This document shows, piece after piece, positions 17,240-26,193 of a DNA stretch of 64,000 nucleotides (positions within the stretch are counted from its first letter, which is position 1; every line of letters begins with the position of its first letter). Origin of the DNA: Ferirhizobium litorale. Its GTDB lineage: Bacteria > Pseudomonadota > Alphaproteobacteria > Rhizobiales > Rhizobiaceae. The stretch spans positions 372,001-436,000 of the forward strand of contig JALDYZ010000002.1 in assembly GCA_030028905.1 (NCBI GenBank). The letters run 5' to 3'. The notes below the pieces were generated by a model that saw nothing but the letters and a program-made list of their open reading frames with translations, ran no database searches and was not told the DNA's origin. The position numbers and the translations under genes are program-made.

Positions 17240-17632
17240 CTAATCCTCATATCGGCCCGTGGCATCGCGATCACGCTCATATCGCCTCGTCAGCGGGAAC
17301 GACGGTAGCCAGTGTTCGCGACGGACGGTCCAGAGTTCGTAGGTCGGCGTCAGCTGGTCCGGGGCATCCAGCGATCCCAGGTTCACCTCGATTTCGTCCG
17401 CGCTGCGCGCGAAAACGGGCGAGCCACAGCGGGGGCAGAAGAACCGCCCATCGTAGTCGCGTGTCTCGCCCTCGATCGTCACCGCCGCCTCGGGAAATAT
17501 CGCGGACGCGTGGAAAAGGGCGCCATGATGCTTGCGGCAATCGAGACAGTGGCAAAGGCCGACCCGGTAGGGGCGTCCCGTCGCCACGACCCGGACATTG
17601 CCGCACAGGCAACCGCCGGTAAACCTGTCCAT
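17240..17632 (-). CDS. GFA/CENP-V family zinc protein
   Basis: A 130-residue protein of the glutathione-dependent formaldehyde-activating (GFA) fold. The family cysteines are all present: CLC (Cys8/10), CHCLDC (Cys27/29/32) and CPRC (Cys66/69), binding structural and catalytic zinc. ATG 17632 has GGAGGAGAC upstream, which rules out the longer frame from 17665. A true formaldehyde role is established for few members; others act on different thiol adducts. It is convergent with ptrB and divergent from the small gene at 17791. Confidence 0.85.
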   Translation of the reverse strand: MDRFTGGCLCGNVRVVATGRPYRVGLCHCLDCRKHHGALFHASAIFPEAAVTIEGETRDYDGRFFCPRCGSPVFARSADEIEVNLGSLDAPDQLTPTYELWTVRREHWLPSFPLTRRYERDRDATGRYED

Positions 17633-17790
17633 GCTTGAGTCTCCTCCAAGATCGAGCGAGCGCAATGAGTACGACGGACAGCGCCGTCATTGCAATTGTC
17701 CCCTCCATCTCTGGTGGCGCGCCAGCCCGCTGGCAAGCCTCGCGCAGGCCATGCAGTCTATCCCTCCCTGCAACCGCAAGGAGAATCATC

Positions 17791-18240
17791 ATGAAGATCG
17801 GCGACAGCCACAACGACTACTACCGTATCCGCATCGGCAACAGCGCAACCGGTACGGGCCTTCCGGCCGGCTCCGACATCGGCGGCCCGCGCAGCCAGGC
17901 CCCGACGGTTTCGATCGGCGGCACGGCATCCGCCTCCTCGCTGTCTTCCACGCTCTGGCTATCGCTGGCCGACCGGCTGGAAAGCGGCACGGTCACCGAG
18001 CCGCTGAAGTCGAGCGCGGCGGACGAATTCATGGAATGGGCCGAAATGTCGCTCGCCGAGAAGATCCGGGCGCAGATCCTCGCCGACAAGGACATGACGG
18101 AAGACGACCTGGCGGCCATGGACGCCGACCAGCGCGCCGCGATCGAGAAGGAAATCGAGGAAGCGATCAAGCGCCAGATGGGCGTAGAGGAAGCAAAGGC
18201 CACCGAGCAGGGCGAGGCCGCATCAGGCGCCACGGCCTGA
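17791..18240 (+). CDS. Hypothetical rhizobial protein, acidic helical C-terminus
   Basis: A 149-residue protein that I do not recognise. The start is supported by AAGGAG 8 bases upstream. The N-terminal third is rich in Gly, Ser and Thr and looks disordered. Residues 75-140 are strongly helical and acidic (EFMEWAEMSLAEKIRAQIL, then DMTEDDLAAMD and IEKEIEEAIKRQMG). There is no signal peptide or membrane segment. Its opening (MKIGDSHNDYYRIRIG) and the SSTLWLSLADRLESG stretch faintly recall the small protein at 24503. Codon use is normal for the window, so it is likely expressed. Confidence 0.65.
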   Translation: MKIGDSHNDYYRIRIGNSATGTGLPAGSDIGGPRSQAPTVSIGGTASASSLSSTLWLSLADRLESGTVTEPLKSSAADEFMEWAEMSLAEKIRAQILADKDMTEDDLAAMDADQRAAIEKEIEEAIKRQMGVEEAKATEQGEAASGATA

Positions 18241-18466
18241 CACGACGCCATCACATCCGATCGGCCTGCCCGGCGCACGGGCTGCGCCGGTACTGTGCTC
18301 TCCGCAGGCGAGGCGCACGCAAGACTGGCAAAAACGGAATTTTGCGTCCACTATCCGAACGGCTCCGGTCGTTCGAAGCTGACGCCGCGGCGCTTTCGCA
18401 GGCGATGGCGCGCGACCTCGGCACCGTCAGAAAACCGGCGGACCGGCTGCCGGGGGAGGAAGGCAT

Positions 18467-19723
18467 TTGACGATTACGCGCCGCTGGTGGCTGATCGCGC
18501 AGCAGACGCGCCGGCTCTGGTTCAAGGCGACGCTCTATTGCGCGGTCGCAATCGCGACGGCGCTGGTGGCGATCCTGCTTGGCCCCTATATTCCCGAAGG
18601 GCTCAGCCGGCGGGTAGGCTCTGATGCGGTCGATGCGATCCTGACGATCATCGCCTCCTCCATGCTGGCGGTCACCACCTTCTCGCTCAGTACGCTGGTT
18701 TCCGCCACGAGCACTGCGGCCAGCACCGCAACACCGCGGGCGACGAGCCTGCTGCTGCAGGACGCGACGGCGCAGCGGGCGCTCTCCACCTTTCTCGGCG
18801 CCTTCCTGTTCAGCCTGGTCGGGCTGATCGGGCTGAAATCCGGGCTCTATACCGATGGCGGTCGGCTGGTGCTCTTCATCGCGACGCTCGTCGTCGTGGC
18901 GCTGATCGTCGGGACGCTGCTGCGCTGGATCGACCACCTCGCCGGCCTCGGCCGGATGGGCGAAACGATCAGCCGGGTCGAAAAGGCGGCGACATCGGCG
19001 ATGGCGGCCTACCGCCACCTGCCCTATCTCGGCGCCGAACCCTACGAACACCTGCCGGATGCGGCGATCGCCGTGGGCAACGGCCGCATCGGCTATATCC
19101 AGCATCTCGACGTCTCGGCACTGTCGGACGTGGCGGAGCGGATCGAGGGCCGGATCTACGTAGCGCGCCGGCCCGGTGGCTATTGCGACCCCTCGAACCC
19201 GATCGCCCATGTCGTGCTCGATGATCCGCAAGCAACTCTCGAGGCCGACGCGCTCGACGATATCCGCGATGCCTTCGGCGTCGCCGACCGCCGCTCCTAT
19301 GAACAGGACCCGCGCTTCGGGCTGATCGCGCTCTCCGAGATCGGCTCGCGCGCACTGTCGCCGGGCATCAACGATCCCGGCACCGCGATCGACGTGCTGG
19401 CGGCGATCGTGCGCGTCTTCGCGACCGAGCCGGAGGGCGGCGAAGAGGACGGCGAACCGCCGCGCTATCCGCGCGTGCACCTGCCGCCGCTTGCCGCCGA
19501 CGACCTGATCGACGCCGCCTTCATGCCGATCTCGCGCGACGGCGCCGGCATGATCGAAGTATGCATCCGCCTGCAGAAGGCGCTCAGCGCCGTTGCGCAC
19601 ATGGCCGACGGCGACTGCGCCCGCGCCGCAAGAAACTACAGGGACATCGCCCGGGCAAGGGCGCTGGAAACGCTCTCCTTCGAGGTGGACCGCGAGCGCC
19701 TGATGGCTCACGCACCGGCGTGA
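18467..19723 (+). CDS. DUF2254 integral membrane protein
   Basis: A 418-residue DUF2254 protein. Four hydrophobic helices occupy residues about 20-45, 60-80, 105-125 and 135-150, followed by a large cytoplasmic domain. Typical segments are MLAVTTFSLSTLVSATSTAASTATPR in the second helix region and the later FGLIALSEIGSRALSPGINDPGTA. I take the TTG at 18467 with GAGGAAG upstream; no in-frame ATG fits. The function of the family is unknown. It ends 10 bases from the convergent TetR gene. Confidence 0.85.
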   Translation: MTITRRWWLIAQQTRRLWFKATLYCAVAIATALVAILLGPYIPEGLSRRVGSDAVDAILTIIASSMLAVTTFSLSTLVSATSTAASTATPRATSLLLQDATAQRALSTFLGAFLFSLVGLIGLKSGLYTDGGRLVLFIATLVVVALIVGTLLRWIDHLAGLGRMGETISRVEKAATSAMAAYRHLPYLGAEPYEHLPDAAIAVGNGRIGYIQHLDVSALSDVAERIEGRIYVARRPGGYCDPSNPIAHVVLDDPQATLEADALDDIRDAFGVADRRSYEQDPRFGLIALSEIGSRALSPGINDPGTAIDVLAAIVRVFATEPEGGEEDGEPPRYPRVHLPPLAADDLIDAAFMPISRDGAGMIEVCIRLQKALSAVAHMADGDCARAARNYRDIARARALETLSFEVDRERLMAHAPA

Positions 19724-19733
19724 GACCGCCCCT

Positions 19734-20345
19734 TCAGCGCGGCCGGAAGAGCAGCCTTATGAAGGTGCGCAGGACCAGCAGCTGCTCGGACAGGCCCTTC
19801 GGCTCCCTCAGCGCCTTCGACATGACGATGCCACCTTCCAGCACCGTCGAGACCATGTCGGCCAACTGGTCGACATCGAGCGGTTCGCGCGGCTCGTAGA
19901 TCTGCATGATCTCCTCGAACATGCCGCGAAACCGACGCCGCCACATCAGCGCGGCCTGCCGGTTGAGTTCCTGGATTTCACGGTCGAAGGCGCGCTCGTG
20001 GATGCACATGACCGCAACGATGCAGCCGGGATGGCCGTTCGGCAGGTCGGCAAGCTGTTCCGACAGCAGTTTCAGGCCGAGCATGAAGGACTGCAGCGGG
20101 TCTTCCATGAGCTCGCGGGCGCGGCTGAAGATCTCGTCGTAGATCCGCTCGTCGTTTTCGATGTAGCGCTCGAGCAGCGCCTTGGCGAGTTCGGTCTTGT
20201 CGTGGAAATGATAGAAGAAACCGCTCTTGGTGATACCGGTCTCGACGATCAGCTCCTCGATCGAGGTCGCGCCGAAGCCTTTGGCGAGCACGGCGGCTTC
20301 GGCCACGTCAAGGATCTTCGCACGGGTTTCCTCTCCCTTGCGCAT
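19734..20345 (-). CDS. TetR-family transcriptional regulator
   Basis: A 203-residue TetR/AcrR regulator. The DNA-binding helix-turn-helix lies at residues 10-52, with the recognition motif TSIEELIVETGITKSGFFYHFHDK, and the ligand-binding helical domain follows. It is divergent from the homocysteine S-methyltransferase gene across a gap that holds a GCCAA-GA-TTGGC palindrome and three CACGCG direct repeats. Autoregulation and control of the divergent gene are likely but unproven. The ligand is unknown. Confidence 0.88.
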   Translation of the reverse strand: MRKGEETRAKILDVAEAAVLAKGFGATSIEELIVETGITKSGFFYHFHDKTELAKALLERYIENDERIYDEIFSRARELMEDPLQSFMLGLKLLSEQLADLPNGHPGCIVAVMCIHERAFDREIQELNRQAALMWRRRFRGMFEEIMQIYEPREPLDVDQLADMVSTVLEGGIVMSKALREPKGLSEQLLVLRTFIRLLFRPR

Positions 20346-20398
20346 CGCGCTACCCTACCATCGGTGCAGTTTTTGGCCCCCTGCGCCCCATAACAATT

Positions 20399-20575
20399 GC
20401 CAAGATTGGCGCGAAAGGCGGACACAAGCAATTGATTTCGCATCCGTATAAGACTTTCGTTGAATAGCTTGACCATCAGTCGTCTAGTTTTACACGCGAA
20501 AAACAGGCAAAACTCCACACGCGTTGCGGAAGATGTGGGATTCACGCGTAGAAGTGGATCCGTCGCAAACGGATA
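20399..20575. promoter_or_regulatory. Palindrome and 25-bp-spaced CACGCG repeats between tetR and the methyltransferase gene
   Basis: The 326-base divergent gap holds a 12-bp palindrome GCCAAGATTGGC at 20399-20410. CACGCG occurs three times, starting at 20493, 20518 and 20543, exactly 25 bases apart. Near 20559-20575 the hairpin ATCCGT-CGCAA-ACGGAT lies ahead of the methyltransferase start. The palindrome fits a TetR operator; the direct repeats suggest a second regulator. I compared the leader with SAM-II and SAH riboswitch patterns from memory and saw no match. Confidence 0.45.
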
Positions 20576-20671
20576 AGCCATACCAAAATGAGTGATGCCT
20601 CTGGCCCGGGGAGTGTACGGGCCGTGTTTGCGAAGTCCTTTCGGAACGGATTGCAACGGGTGGAGACCATT

Positions 20672-21625
20672 ATGGCCAAGTACAGAAATAACCTGCCGCT
20701 GCTCCAGGGCGGAACATTCCTGAGCGATGGCGGCATGGAGACGGTTCTCATCTTTCAAGAAGGCGTGGAGCTGCCGCAATTCGCGTCCTTCGTGCTGCTC
20801 GACACTGCGGAAGGCCGCCAGCGGCTCAAGGATTACTATGTCCCCTATCTCGATCTCGCCCGGCGCCACGATACCGGCTTCGTGCTGGAAACGCCGACAT
20901 GGCGCAGCAGTGCCGACTGGGGCGCGAAACTCGGCTATGACGCCGCGGCCCTGAAGGCGATCAACGAGAAGGCGGTGGCGCTGGCCGTCGAACTGCGCCG
21001 CGAACACGAGCGCCCGGGCCGGCCAATCGTCATCAACGGCGCCATTGGGCCGCGCGGCGACGGCTACAAGGCCGGCAACATGGACGTCATCGAGGCGGAG
21101 GATTTCCACTCGGCCCAGATCGCCACCTTTGCCGGTACTGAAGCCGATATGGTCACCGGCTTCACGCTGAACAACATCGACGAGGCGATCGGCATCGCGC
21201 TTGCGGCCAAGGCGCACGGCATCCCCTGCGCCATATCCTTCACCGTCGAGACCGACGGCAGGATCGTGACGGGGCGGACGATGCAGGATGCGATCGAAAG
21301 CGTCGACGCGGCAACGGAGGGCTATCCGCACTACTACATGATCAACTGCGCCCATCCGAGCCATTTCGAGGACGCGCTCGATCATGGAAGCAGCTGGATC
21401 AGGCGGATCGGCGGATTCAACGCCAATGCCTCGACGATGAGCCACGCCGAGCTCGACAACTCCGAGGTGCTCGATGCCGGAGATCCCGTGGATCTCGGCC
21501 GCCGCTACCGCAACCTCGTCGGCCGCATGCCGCAGGTTCGCGTTCTCGGCGGCTGCTGCGGCACCGACCACCGCCACATCGCGGCGATATGCGAGGCCTG
21601 CCTGCCGGCAGCCGCTATCGCCTAG
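20672..21625 (+). CDS. Homocysteine S-methyltransferase family protein
   Basis: A 317-residue (beta/alpha)8 enzyme of the Hcy-binding domain family (MmuM, betaine-homocysteine and cobalamin-dependent relatives). The zinc ligands are Cys226 in INCAHPSHF and Cys295-Cys296 in GGCCGTDHRH, all as in active enzymes. There is no cobalamin domain, so the methyl donor would be a small molecule such as S-methylmethionine or a betaine, making methionine from homocysteine. I prefer ATG 20672 (MAKYRNN, GGAG upstream); an upstream ATG at 20588 would add 28 residues. It is followed after 31 bases by the DUF1127 gene, probably in one transcript, and diverges from tetR. Confidence 0.85.
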   Translation: MAKYRNNLPLLQGGTFLSDGGMETVLIFQEGVELPQFASFVLLDTAEGRQRLKDYYVPYLDLARRHDTGFVLETPTWRSSADWGAKLGYDAAALKAINEKAVALAVELRREHERPGRPIVINGAIGPRGDGYKAGNMDVIEAEDFHSAQIATFAGTEADMVTGFTLNNIDEAIGIALAAKAHGIPCAISFTVETDGRIVTGRTMQDAIESVDAATEGYPHYYMINCAHPSHFEDALDHGSSWIRRIGGFNANASTMSHAELDNSEVLDAGDPVDLGRRYRNLVGRMPQVRVLGGCCGTDHRHIAAICEACLPAAAIA

Positions 21626-21656
21626 ACCAGAACTCGCATTCGAGGAGGAATGCACA

Positions 21657-21866
21657 ATGACCGCGATAAGCTACGCGCAGACGCGCCGTGGCCGGTTCCA
21701 CTTCCTGTTCGGCAGCTGGTTTGGCCAGCGCCGCGGGCGCGCAGAGACGATCGAGTTCATGGACCTGAAAGGGCTCGACCGGCACCTGATGCGCGACATC
21801 GGCATCGAGCCGCGCGGCTGCCGTCACCCGGCAGCCGGAATGCTCTACGACCACACGCGCTACTGA
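21657..21866 (+). CDS. DUF1127 small protein
   Basis: A 69-residue arginine-rich protein ending in the DUF1127 signature: LKGLDRHLMRDIGIEPR near residues 38-54. A strong GAGGAGGAA lies 7 bases before the ATG. Rhizobia and relatives carry several such proteins; some studied members bind RNA or change phosphate and carbon metabolism. It is 31 bases downstream of the methyltransferase gene on the same strand, which suggests coexpression. Its role here is not known. Confidence 0.85.
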   Translation: MTAISYAQTRRGRFHFLFGSWFGQRRGRAETIEFMDLKGLDRHLMRDIGIEPRGCRHPAAGMLYDHTRY

Positions 21867-21968
21867 GAGCATAGCGCGACCGAGCGGCCCCGGCGGAGGA
21901 CACTTCGCCGGGGTCGTGTTGTTGCGCAATTCCTATCTATTGCCGAGCTGCCGCCGGCTGCCTTCAAG

Positions 21969-22613
21969 CTATCTCCGATTAAAATCACTTATCCGCAGCC
22001 TCGCGGCCAGTGAAAAATCGTGGGGTTCTAAATAGGGTAAAACCGGTCGTTCGGGGGGAGACCCCGCCCATTCAACCACACCCTCGACCTTGTCCGTCGT
22101 CAGAGCTTCATCGGTGATCGTCAGTGCAAGGGATTTTAGTTTGACTCCGGAACCGAAGAACTCCTCCAAATTATTCGGACGGACCTCCCTTACACTCGCG
22201 GCATCGGTGATGTCGGTGAACGTGACCATCATCGGATACTTGTCGGCAGGCAGCTCAATAGCCTGGCCCACTGGCGCATTTTCCAGGGCACGCGCGCCCG
22301 CCAGCCCCGATTTCTGATCCGGATAGAACAGCACATAGGCGCGCGGCAGATCTTTCAGCAAAGCAAAGAGATACTTGCCCGGCCGCACCTCAAGAACGAC
22401 CGCCTCACCTTTGAGGCTGAAACTCGCTCCTCCGGCCTCCGGCGGCACGAAACGCCCGCTCTTGTTTTTCAAACGCGCGGTCGTAACGCTTGAGGCTGAT
22501 TTCGTTCCTGCCGGTGTCTCGACGACAACCGTAAGCTTCTGGTTCCAGGAATAGCTCTCGCCACAGCCCGAAAGGGCGAGCCCAAACAAAACTAAAAGGA
22601 ACAATGGCTTCAT
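21969..22613 (-). CDS. Putative lipoprotein of unknown function
   Basis: A 214-residue protein with a lipoprotein signal: MKPLFLLVLFGLALSGC, lipobox LSGC with lipidated Cys17. The mature part is mostly beta-strand-like, with no motif that I recognise. It contains KLTVVVETPAGTKSASSVTTAR near the front and a C-terminal EGVVEWAGSPP. Its base composition is a little less GC-rich than its neighbours (for example AAAACAAA near the start), which may hint at later acquisition. It is divergent from the selO gene. Confidence 0.7.
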   Translation of the reverse strand: MKPLFLLVLFGLALSGCGESYSWNQKLTVVVETPAGTKSASSVTTARLKNKSGRFVPPEAGGASFSLKGEAVVLEVRPGKYLFALLKDLPRAYVLFYPDQKSGLAGARALENAPVGQAIELPADKYPMMVTFTDITDAASVREVRPNNLEEFFGSGVKLKSLALTITDEALTTDKVEGVVEWAGSPPERPVLPYLEPHDFSLAARLRISDFNRR

Positions 22614-22786
22614 AGGGGCTCCGGCCTTGGTGGAGAAGGCAAATTGACCGCCCAGTCAGTGGAGCGCAAAGTTCCTAAGAAACACTCAATGGTTGCGAAT
22701 GTGGTTGTGCTCCCGACGCGGGCAATCGAACCGACCGAACACCCCCACGCTTGCGGCCACTCTCCTCCGGCCCTACCTATAACCCT

Positions 22787-24289
22787 ATGGATACTTCGAT
22801 CGACGCCAAGACGGCCGAGCAGCCGGCCATTCCCTTCGACAACAGCTATGTGCGGTTGCCGGCCAACTTCCATACCCGGGTCGAACCGACCCCGGTCGCC
22901 GAGCCGCGGCTGATCAAGCTCAACCATGCGCTCTGCGCCGAACTCGGCCTCGATGCGGCGGCGCTGGAAGCGTCCGGCGCGGCGATCTTTTCCGGCAACG
23001 TCGTGCCCACGGGCGCCGAGCCGGTCGCCATGGGCTATGCCGGGCATCAGTTCGGCCAGTTCGTGCCGCAGCTCGGCGACGGGCGGGCGATCCTGCTCGG
23101 CGAGGTCGTCGACCGCAACGGCCTGCGCCGCGACATCCAGCTGAAGGGCGCCGGCCAGACCCCCTATTCGCGCCGCGGCGACGGGCGCGCAGCGCTGGGG
23201 CCGGTGCTTCGCGAATATATCGTCAGCGAGGCGATGCACGCGCTCGGGCTGCCGACCACCCGGGCGCTGGCGGCAGTCAGCACCGGCCAGCCGGTCTATC
23301 GCGAGAGCGTGCTTCCGGGCGCGGTCTTCACCCGCGTCGCCGCAAGCCATGTGCGCGTCGGCACCTTCCAGTTCCTGGCGGCCCGCGCCGATGTCGAGGG
23401 GCTGCAGCGTCTGGTGGACTACGTCATCGACCGGCACTATCCGGAGATCCGCGGCAGCGACAACCCGGCCGTGGCGCTGCTTTCCGCCGTCATCGAGCGG
23501 CAGGGTTATCTGATCGCCCGCTGGCTGCATGTCGGCTTCATCCACGGGGTGATGAACACCGACAACATGACGATCTCGGGCGAGACGATCGATTTCGGGC
23601 CCTGCGCGTTAATGGACGCCTATGATCCCGCGACCGTGTTCAGCTCGATCGACCGTGGCGGCCGCTATGCCTATGCCAACCAGCCGGGCATCGGGCAGTG
23701 GAACCTGACGCGGCTGGCGGAAACGTTGCTGCCGCTGATCGACCCGGACGAGGACAAGGCGATCGAGATCGCCCAGCAGACGCTCGCCACCTATGCGACC
23801 ATCTTCCAGAACCACTGGCTGGACGGCATGCGCCGCAAGATCGGGCTTGCAAACGCCGAGGACGGCGATCTCGATCTCGTGCAGGCACTGCTCACCGCCA
23901 TGCACCAGGGCGGCGCCGACTATACGCTCGCCTTCCGGCGGCTGGCGGCAGCAGCCGAGGACAACGCCGCCGACGAGGCGCTGTTCCAGCTGTTTTCCAA
24001 CAGCTACGGGGTCAGCCAGTGGCTCGGCTCGTGGCGTGAAAGGCTGGAAAGGGATCCGCAATCGCCGCAGCAAAGGGCAAAGGCGATGCGCGCCGTCAAC
24101 CCCGCCTTCATCCCGCGCAACCACCGGGTCGAGCGGGCGCTTGCCGCCGCCACTGACGGCGACTTCTCGTTGTTCGAGGCGCTGCTCGAGGTGCTGTCCC
24201 GCCCCTACGACGACCAGCCGCAGTTTGCCGCCTATATGGAACCGCCCGCTCCGGGCGAGGAAGTGCTGCAGACGTTCTGCGGCACCTGA
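22787..24289 (+). CDS. selO: Protein adenylyltransferase SelO (YdiU family)
   Basis: A 500-residue pseudokinase-fold enzyme that transfers AMP from ATP to protein hydroxyl groups and takes part in the oxidative-stress response. Family hallmarks are the N-terminal AGHQFGQFVPQLGDGRA, the basic loop QLKGAGQTPYSRRGDGRA, the catalytic HGVMNTDNM segment near residues 254-262 and the metal-binding DFGPCALMDAYDP. The C-terminus is FCGT, so Cys498 stands three residues from the end, where animal SelO carries selenocysteine. ATG 22787 lacks a clear ribosome site, but the homology begins just after it. It appears to be a single-gene unit. Confidence 0.93.
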   Translation: MDTSIDAKTAEQPAIPFDNSYVRLPANFHTRVEPTPVAEPRLIKLNHALCAELGLDAAALEASGAAIFSGNVVPTGAEPVAMGYAGHQFGQFVPQLGDGRAILLGEVVDRNGLRRDIQLKGAGQTPYSRRGDGRAALGPVLREYIVSEAMHALGLPTTRALAAVSTGQPVYRESVLPGAVFTRVAASHVRVGTFQFLAARADVEGLQRLVDYVIDRHYPEIRGSDNPAVALLSAVIERQGYLIARWLHVGFIHGVMNTDNMTISGETIDFGPCALMDAYDPATVFSSIDRGGRYAYANQPGIGQWNLTRLAETLLPLIDPDEDKAIEIAQQTLATYATIFQNHWLDGMRRKIGLANAEDGDLDLVQALLTAMHQGGADYTLAFRRLAAAAEDNAADEALFQLFSNSYGVSQWLGSWRERLERDPQSPQQRAKAMRAVNPAFIPRNHRVERALAAATDGDFSLFEALLEVLSRPYDDQPQFAAYMEPPAPGEEVLQTFCGT

Positions 24290-24502
24290 CCCTCTCGCAA
24301 CGCCGCGTCGCATCGGCGCTGCTGTCGGCTGAGCAACGACTGAATTAGCCGATGTGATTCTTCACCAATCAGAAGCTGTAGTCGGCGGCGGCAACTCCAG
24401 CAATTGCGGCACTTGCGCTCGCGGCGAAGGCGAGCGACGCAAGCCTGGCGCAAGCTTCGTCCGTTAACCGGTTGTTAACCATCTGGAATGGAGTTGCATG
24501 CC

Positions 24503-24796
24503 ATGAGGATCGATGCCGGCCTGAGCGGCTACAGCTATCAAAACCGCGTCTACGAAATCGAACGCGAAACCGACGAGGCGCCCGCCCGCGATCCGGGGCC
24601 GGCACCGCGCTTCCCCGCATCTCCGGCCGTCAGCAGCACCCTCCTGTCTGCCTCGCTCTCGCGCGCGCTGTGGATGGTCGAGGGCGGCAAGAGCGCGGAA
24701 ACGGCGGAGCCCGAAGTGGTAGAGACCGCCTCCGTCGATCATGTCCGGGCGCTCTATCTTGAGCACGCCGACATCGACGAAACCGAGCTTCACTGA
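24503..24796 (+). CDS. Small hypothetical protein
   Basis: A 97-residue protein that I do not recognise. It starts MRIDAGLSGYSYQNRVYEIE, is rich in Pro, Ala and Glu in the middle, then has a short helical part (SSTLLSASLSRALWMVEGG) and an acidic tail ending DIDETELH. No signal peptide or cysteine is present. GGAG lies 9 bases before the ATG; an alternative ATG at 24488 would add five residues. The YSYQNR / SSTL pattern weakly resembles the protein at 17791. The 213-base gap before it holds nothing that I can name. Confidence 0.55.
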   Translation: MRIDAGLSGYSYQNRVYEIERETDEAPARDPGPAPRFPASPAVSSTLLSASLSRALWMVEGGKSAETAEPEVVETASVDHVRALYLEHADIDETELH

Positions 24797-24904
24797 CGGC
24801 GCTCAAAGCCGGGATGAAGAACCGCGCAAAGTGATTCAGGCTTCCGCGCCAAGCCACTGTTCGTTCAATCACTTTTCATGCCGCCGCACGGCGCAGTACG
24901 TCGC

Positions 24905-25810
24905 TCAGAGCAGGAAATCTCCCTTGTCGAGTTCGGCGATCGTGGTATCGGCGATCTTCAGGACGTCGCCGCCGTCGAAATCGATCTCCACGGATGCTCC
25001 CACCTGCGCCATGTGTTCCTGCAGATCGGCGAAGTTCGCGATCGATGAAACGCCCTTGAGATTGACCTTGTCGATGCCGTCCTGGAAATCGGCGATGCGA
25101 TCGATCCCGTAGCCTGTCTTGAACACGAACTGATCGCCCCCCACGCCTCCCTGCAGGAGATCGTTTCCTGCGCCGCCATCGAGGGTATCCGTGCCCTCCC
25201 CGCCATAGACGCCATCGTTTCCCGCTCCGCCATAGAGCTTGTCGGCGCGCAGTCCGCCAAAGAGCTTGTCCTCGCCATTGCCGCCGTTGAGGAGATCGCC
25301 CCCATTGCCGCCCTCGATCCGGTCGGCACCATAGCCGCCAAAGAGCTTGTCGTTACCGACGCCGCCGAGGATGGTATCGATGCCGTAGCCGCCCATGATC
25401 GTATCGGCGCCGGCCAGGCCGAGCAGGTAGTCGGCGGCGTTCGAGCCGGTGATCGCATCGCTTCCGGCAAGGATGTAGTTCAGCACGCCTTGGTAGTTCG
25501 CCGCCGCGTAGAGATCGAAGAGCGTCTTGGCCGAGAAGTCGGCATCCGCGACGTCGAGAACCTTGACATTGCCGGTCACGACCGCAATCGCGTTGATCGT
25601 GCCGGATGTCACCGCAAACGATCCGGTGCCGGGGGTGCCGGAATAGACAAGGCCGGAAACAGAAAACTCGGTATAGTTCTGGTCGTCGTCGAAAAACCTG
25701 AGCCTGTTTCCGCTGTAGTCGCCATTGTCGTAGTCGGCGAGAAATTGCAGATCGATGTTCCTCAGGTCGTAGCCGTTGCCGCCCAAGCTGCCTGCCGTAA
25801 ACTTTGCCAT
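24905..25810 (-). CDS. RTX (hemolysin-type calcium-binding repeat) protein
   Basis: A 301-residue protein with about eleven consecutive glycine-rich nonapeptides (GGxGxDxLx) at residues 131-229, forming a calcium-binding beta roll, then a C-terminal segment (about 230-301) of the kind that carries the type I secretion signal. The first 120 residues match no enzyme that I know. There is no N-terminal signal peptide, as expected for type I secretion. No ABC exporter or membrane-fusion gene is adjacent, so export must rely on a system elsewhere. I start at ATG 25810 (MAKFTAGS), with a G-rich run upstream. Confidence 0.88.
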   Translation of the reverse strand: MAKFTAGSLGGNGYDLRNIDLQFLADYDNGDYSGNRLRFFDDDQNYTEFSVSGLVYSGTPGTGSFAVTSGTINAIAVVTGNVKVLDVADADFSAKTLFDLYAAANYQGVLNYILAGSDAITGSNAADYLLGLAGADTIMGGYGIDTILGGVGNDKLFGGYGADRIEGGNGGDLLNGGNGEDKLFGGLRADKLYGGAGNDGVYGGEGTDTLDGGAGNDLLQGGVGGDQFVFKTGYGIDRIADFQDGIDKVNLKGVSSIANFADLQEHMAQVGASVEIDFDGGDVLKIADTTIAELDKGDFLL

Positions 25811-26193
25811 GATTGCCCCCCCGGAAACCTGAACTCGCACCCGGTCATTGCCGTGTTTAGACACAACGATAGATCACCGTTAATCAGTCGTTCAAATCGA
25901 CCAAAGGGCTATCGCCGCATCTTTCCGGACAGGGCTTCACCGATCGGCGCAAGAAGGAACTAGCCCGGGCTACCCAACGACCAAGTTGCCATGCCTCAAG
26001 AGTCCGATTGACAAGCGCGTCGATTCGGGGCAACTAGGCGCCATGATCAACATCGCGCACATTTCCTGCTCGTATTTTTGGCTGTTCCGGTAAGGGGCGG
26101 CTGACAGATCATATCGTCAACGAAGCCGCCGCCAGGGCGGCTTTGTTGTACAAGGAGCGTGCTGGCGGCAAACCTGAAAAGAGGACGCCAGAC
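25811..26193. other. 383-base gap; hairpin before the GNAT gene
   Basis: No gene is supported here. The stem AAGCCGCC (26123-26130) / GGCGGCTT (26136-26143) with a 5-base loop precedes TTGTTG and lies 50 bases before the acetyltransferase ATG, so it could act as an attenuator-like leader hairpin. A weaker long-range pair is AGTTGCC (25984-25990) and GGCAACT (26029-26035). Promoters for the two divergent genes must lie here, but none stands out. Confidence 0.4.

Noticed and set aside
20411-20671. SAM-II or SAH riboswitch before the homocysteine S-methyltransferase gene
   Set aside because: Compared with remembered consensus sequences; the core GATTTAA / GCTAAAAAGG and GAGGAGCG parts are absent. 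Only a local hairpin is seen.
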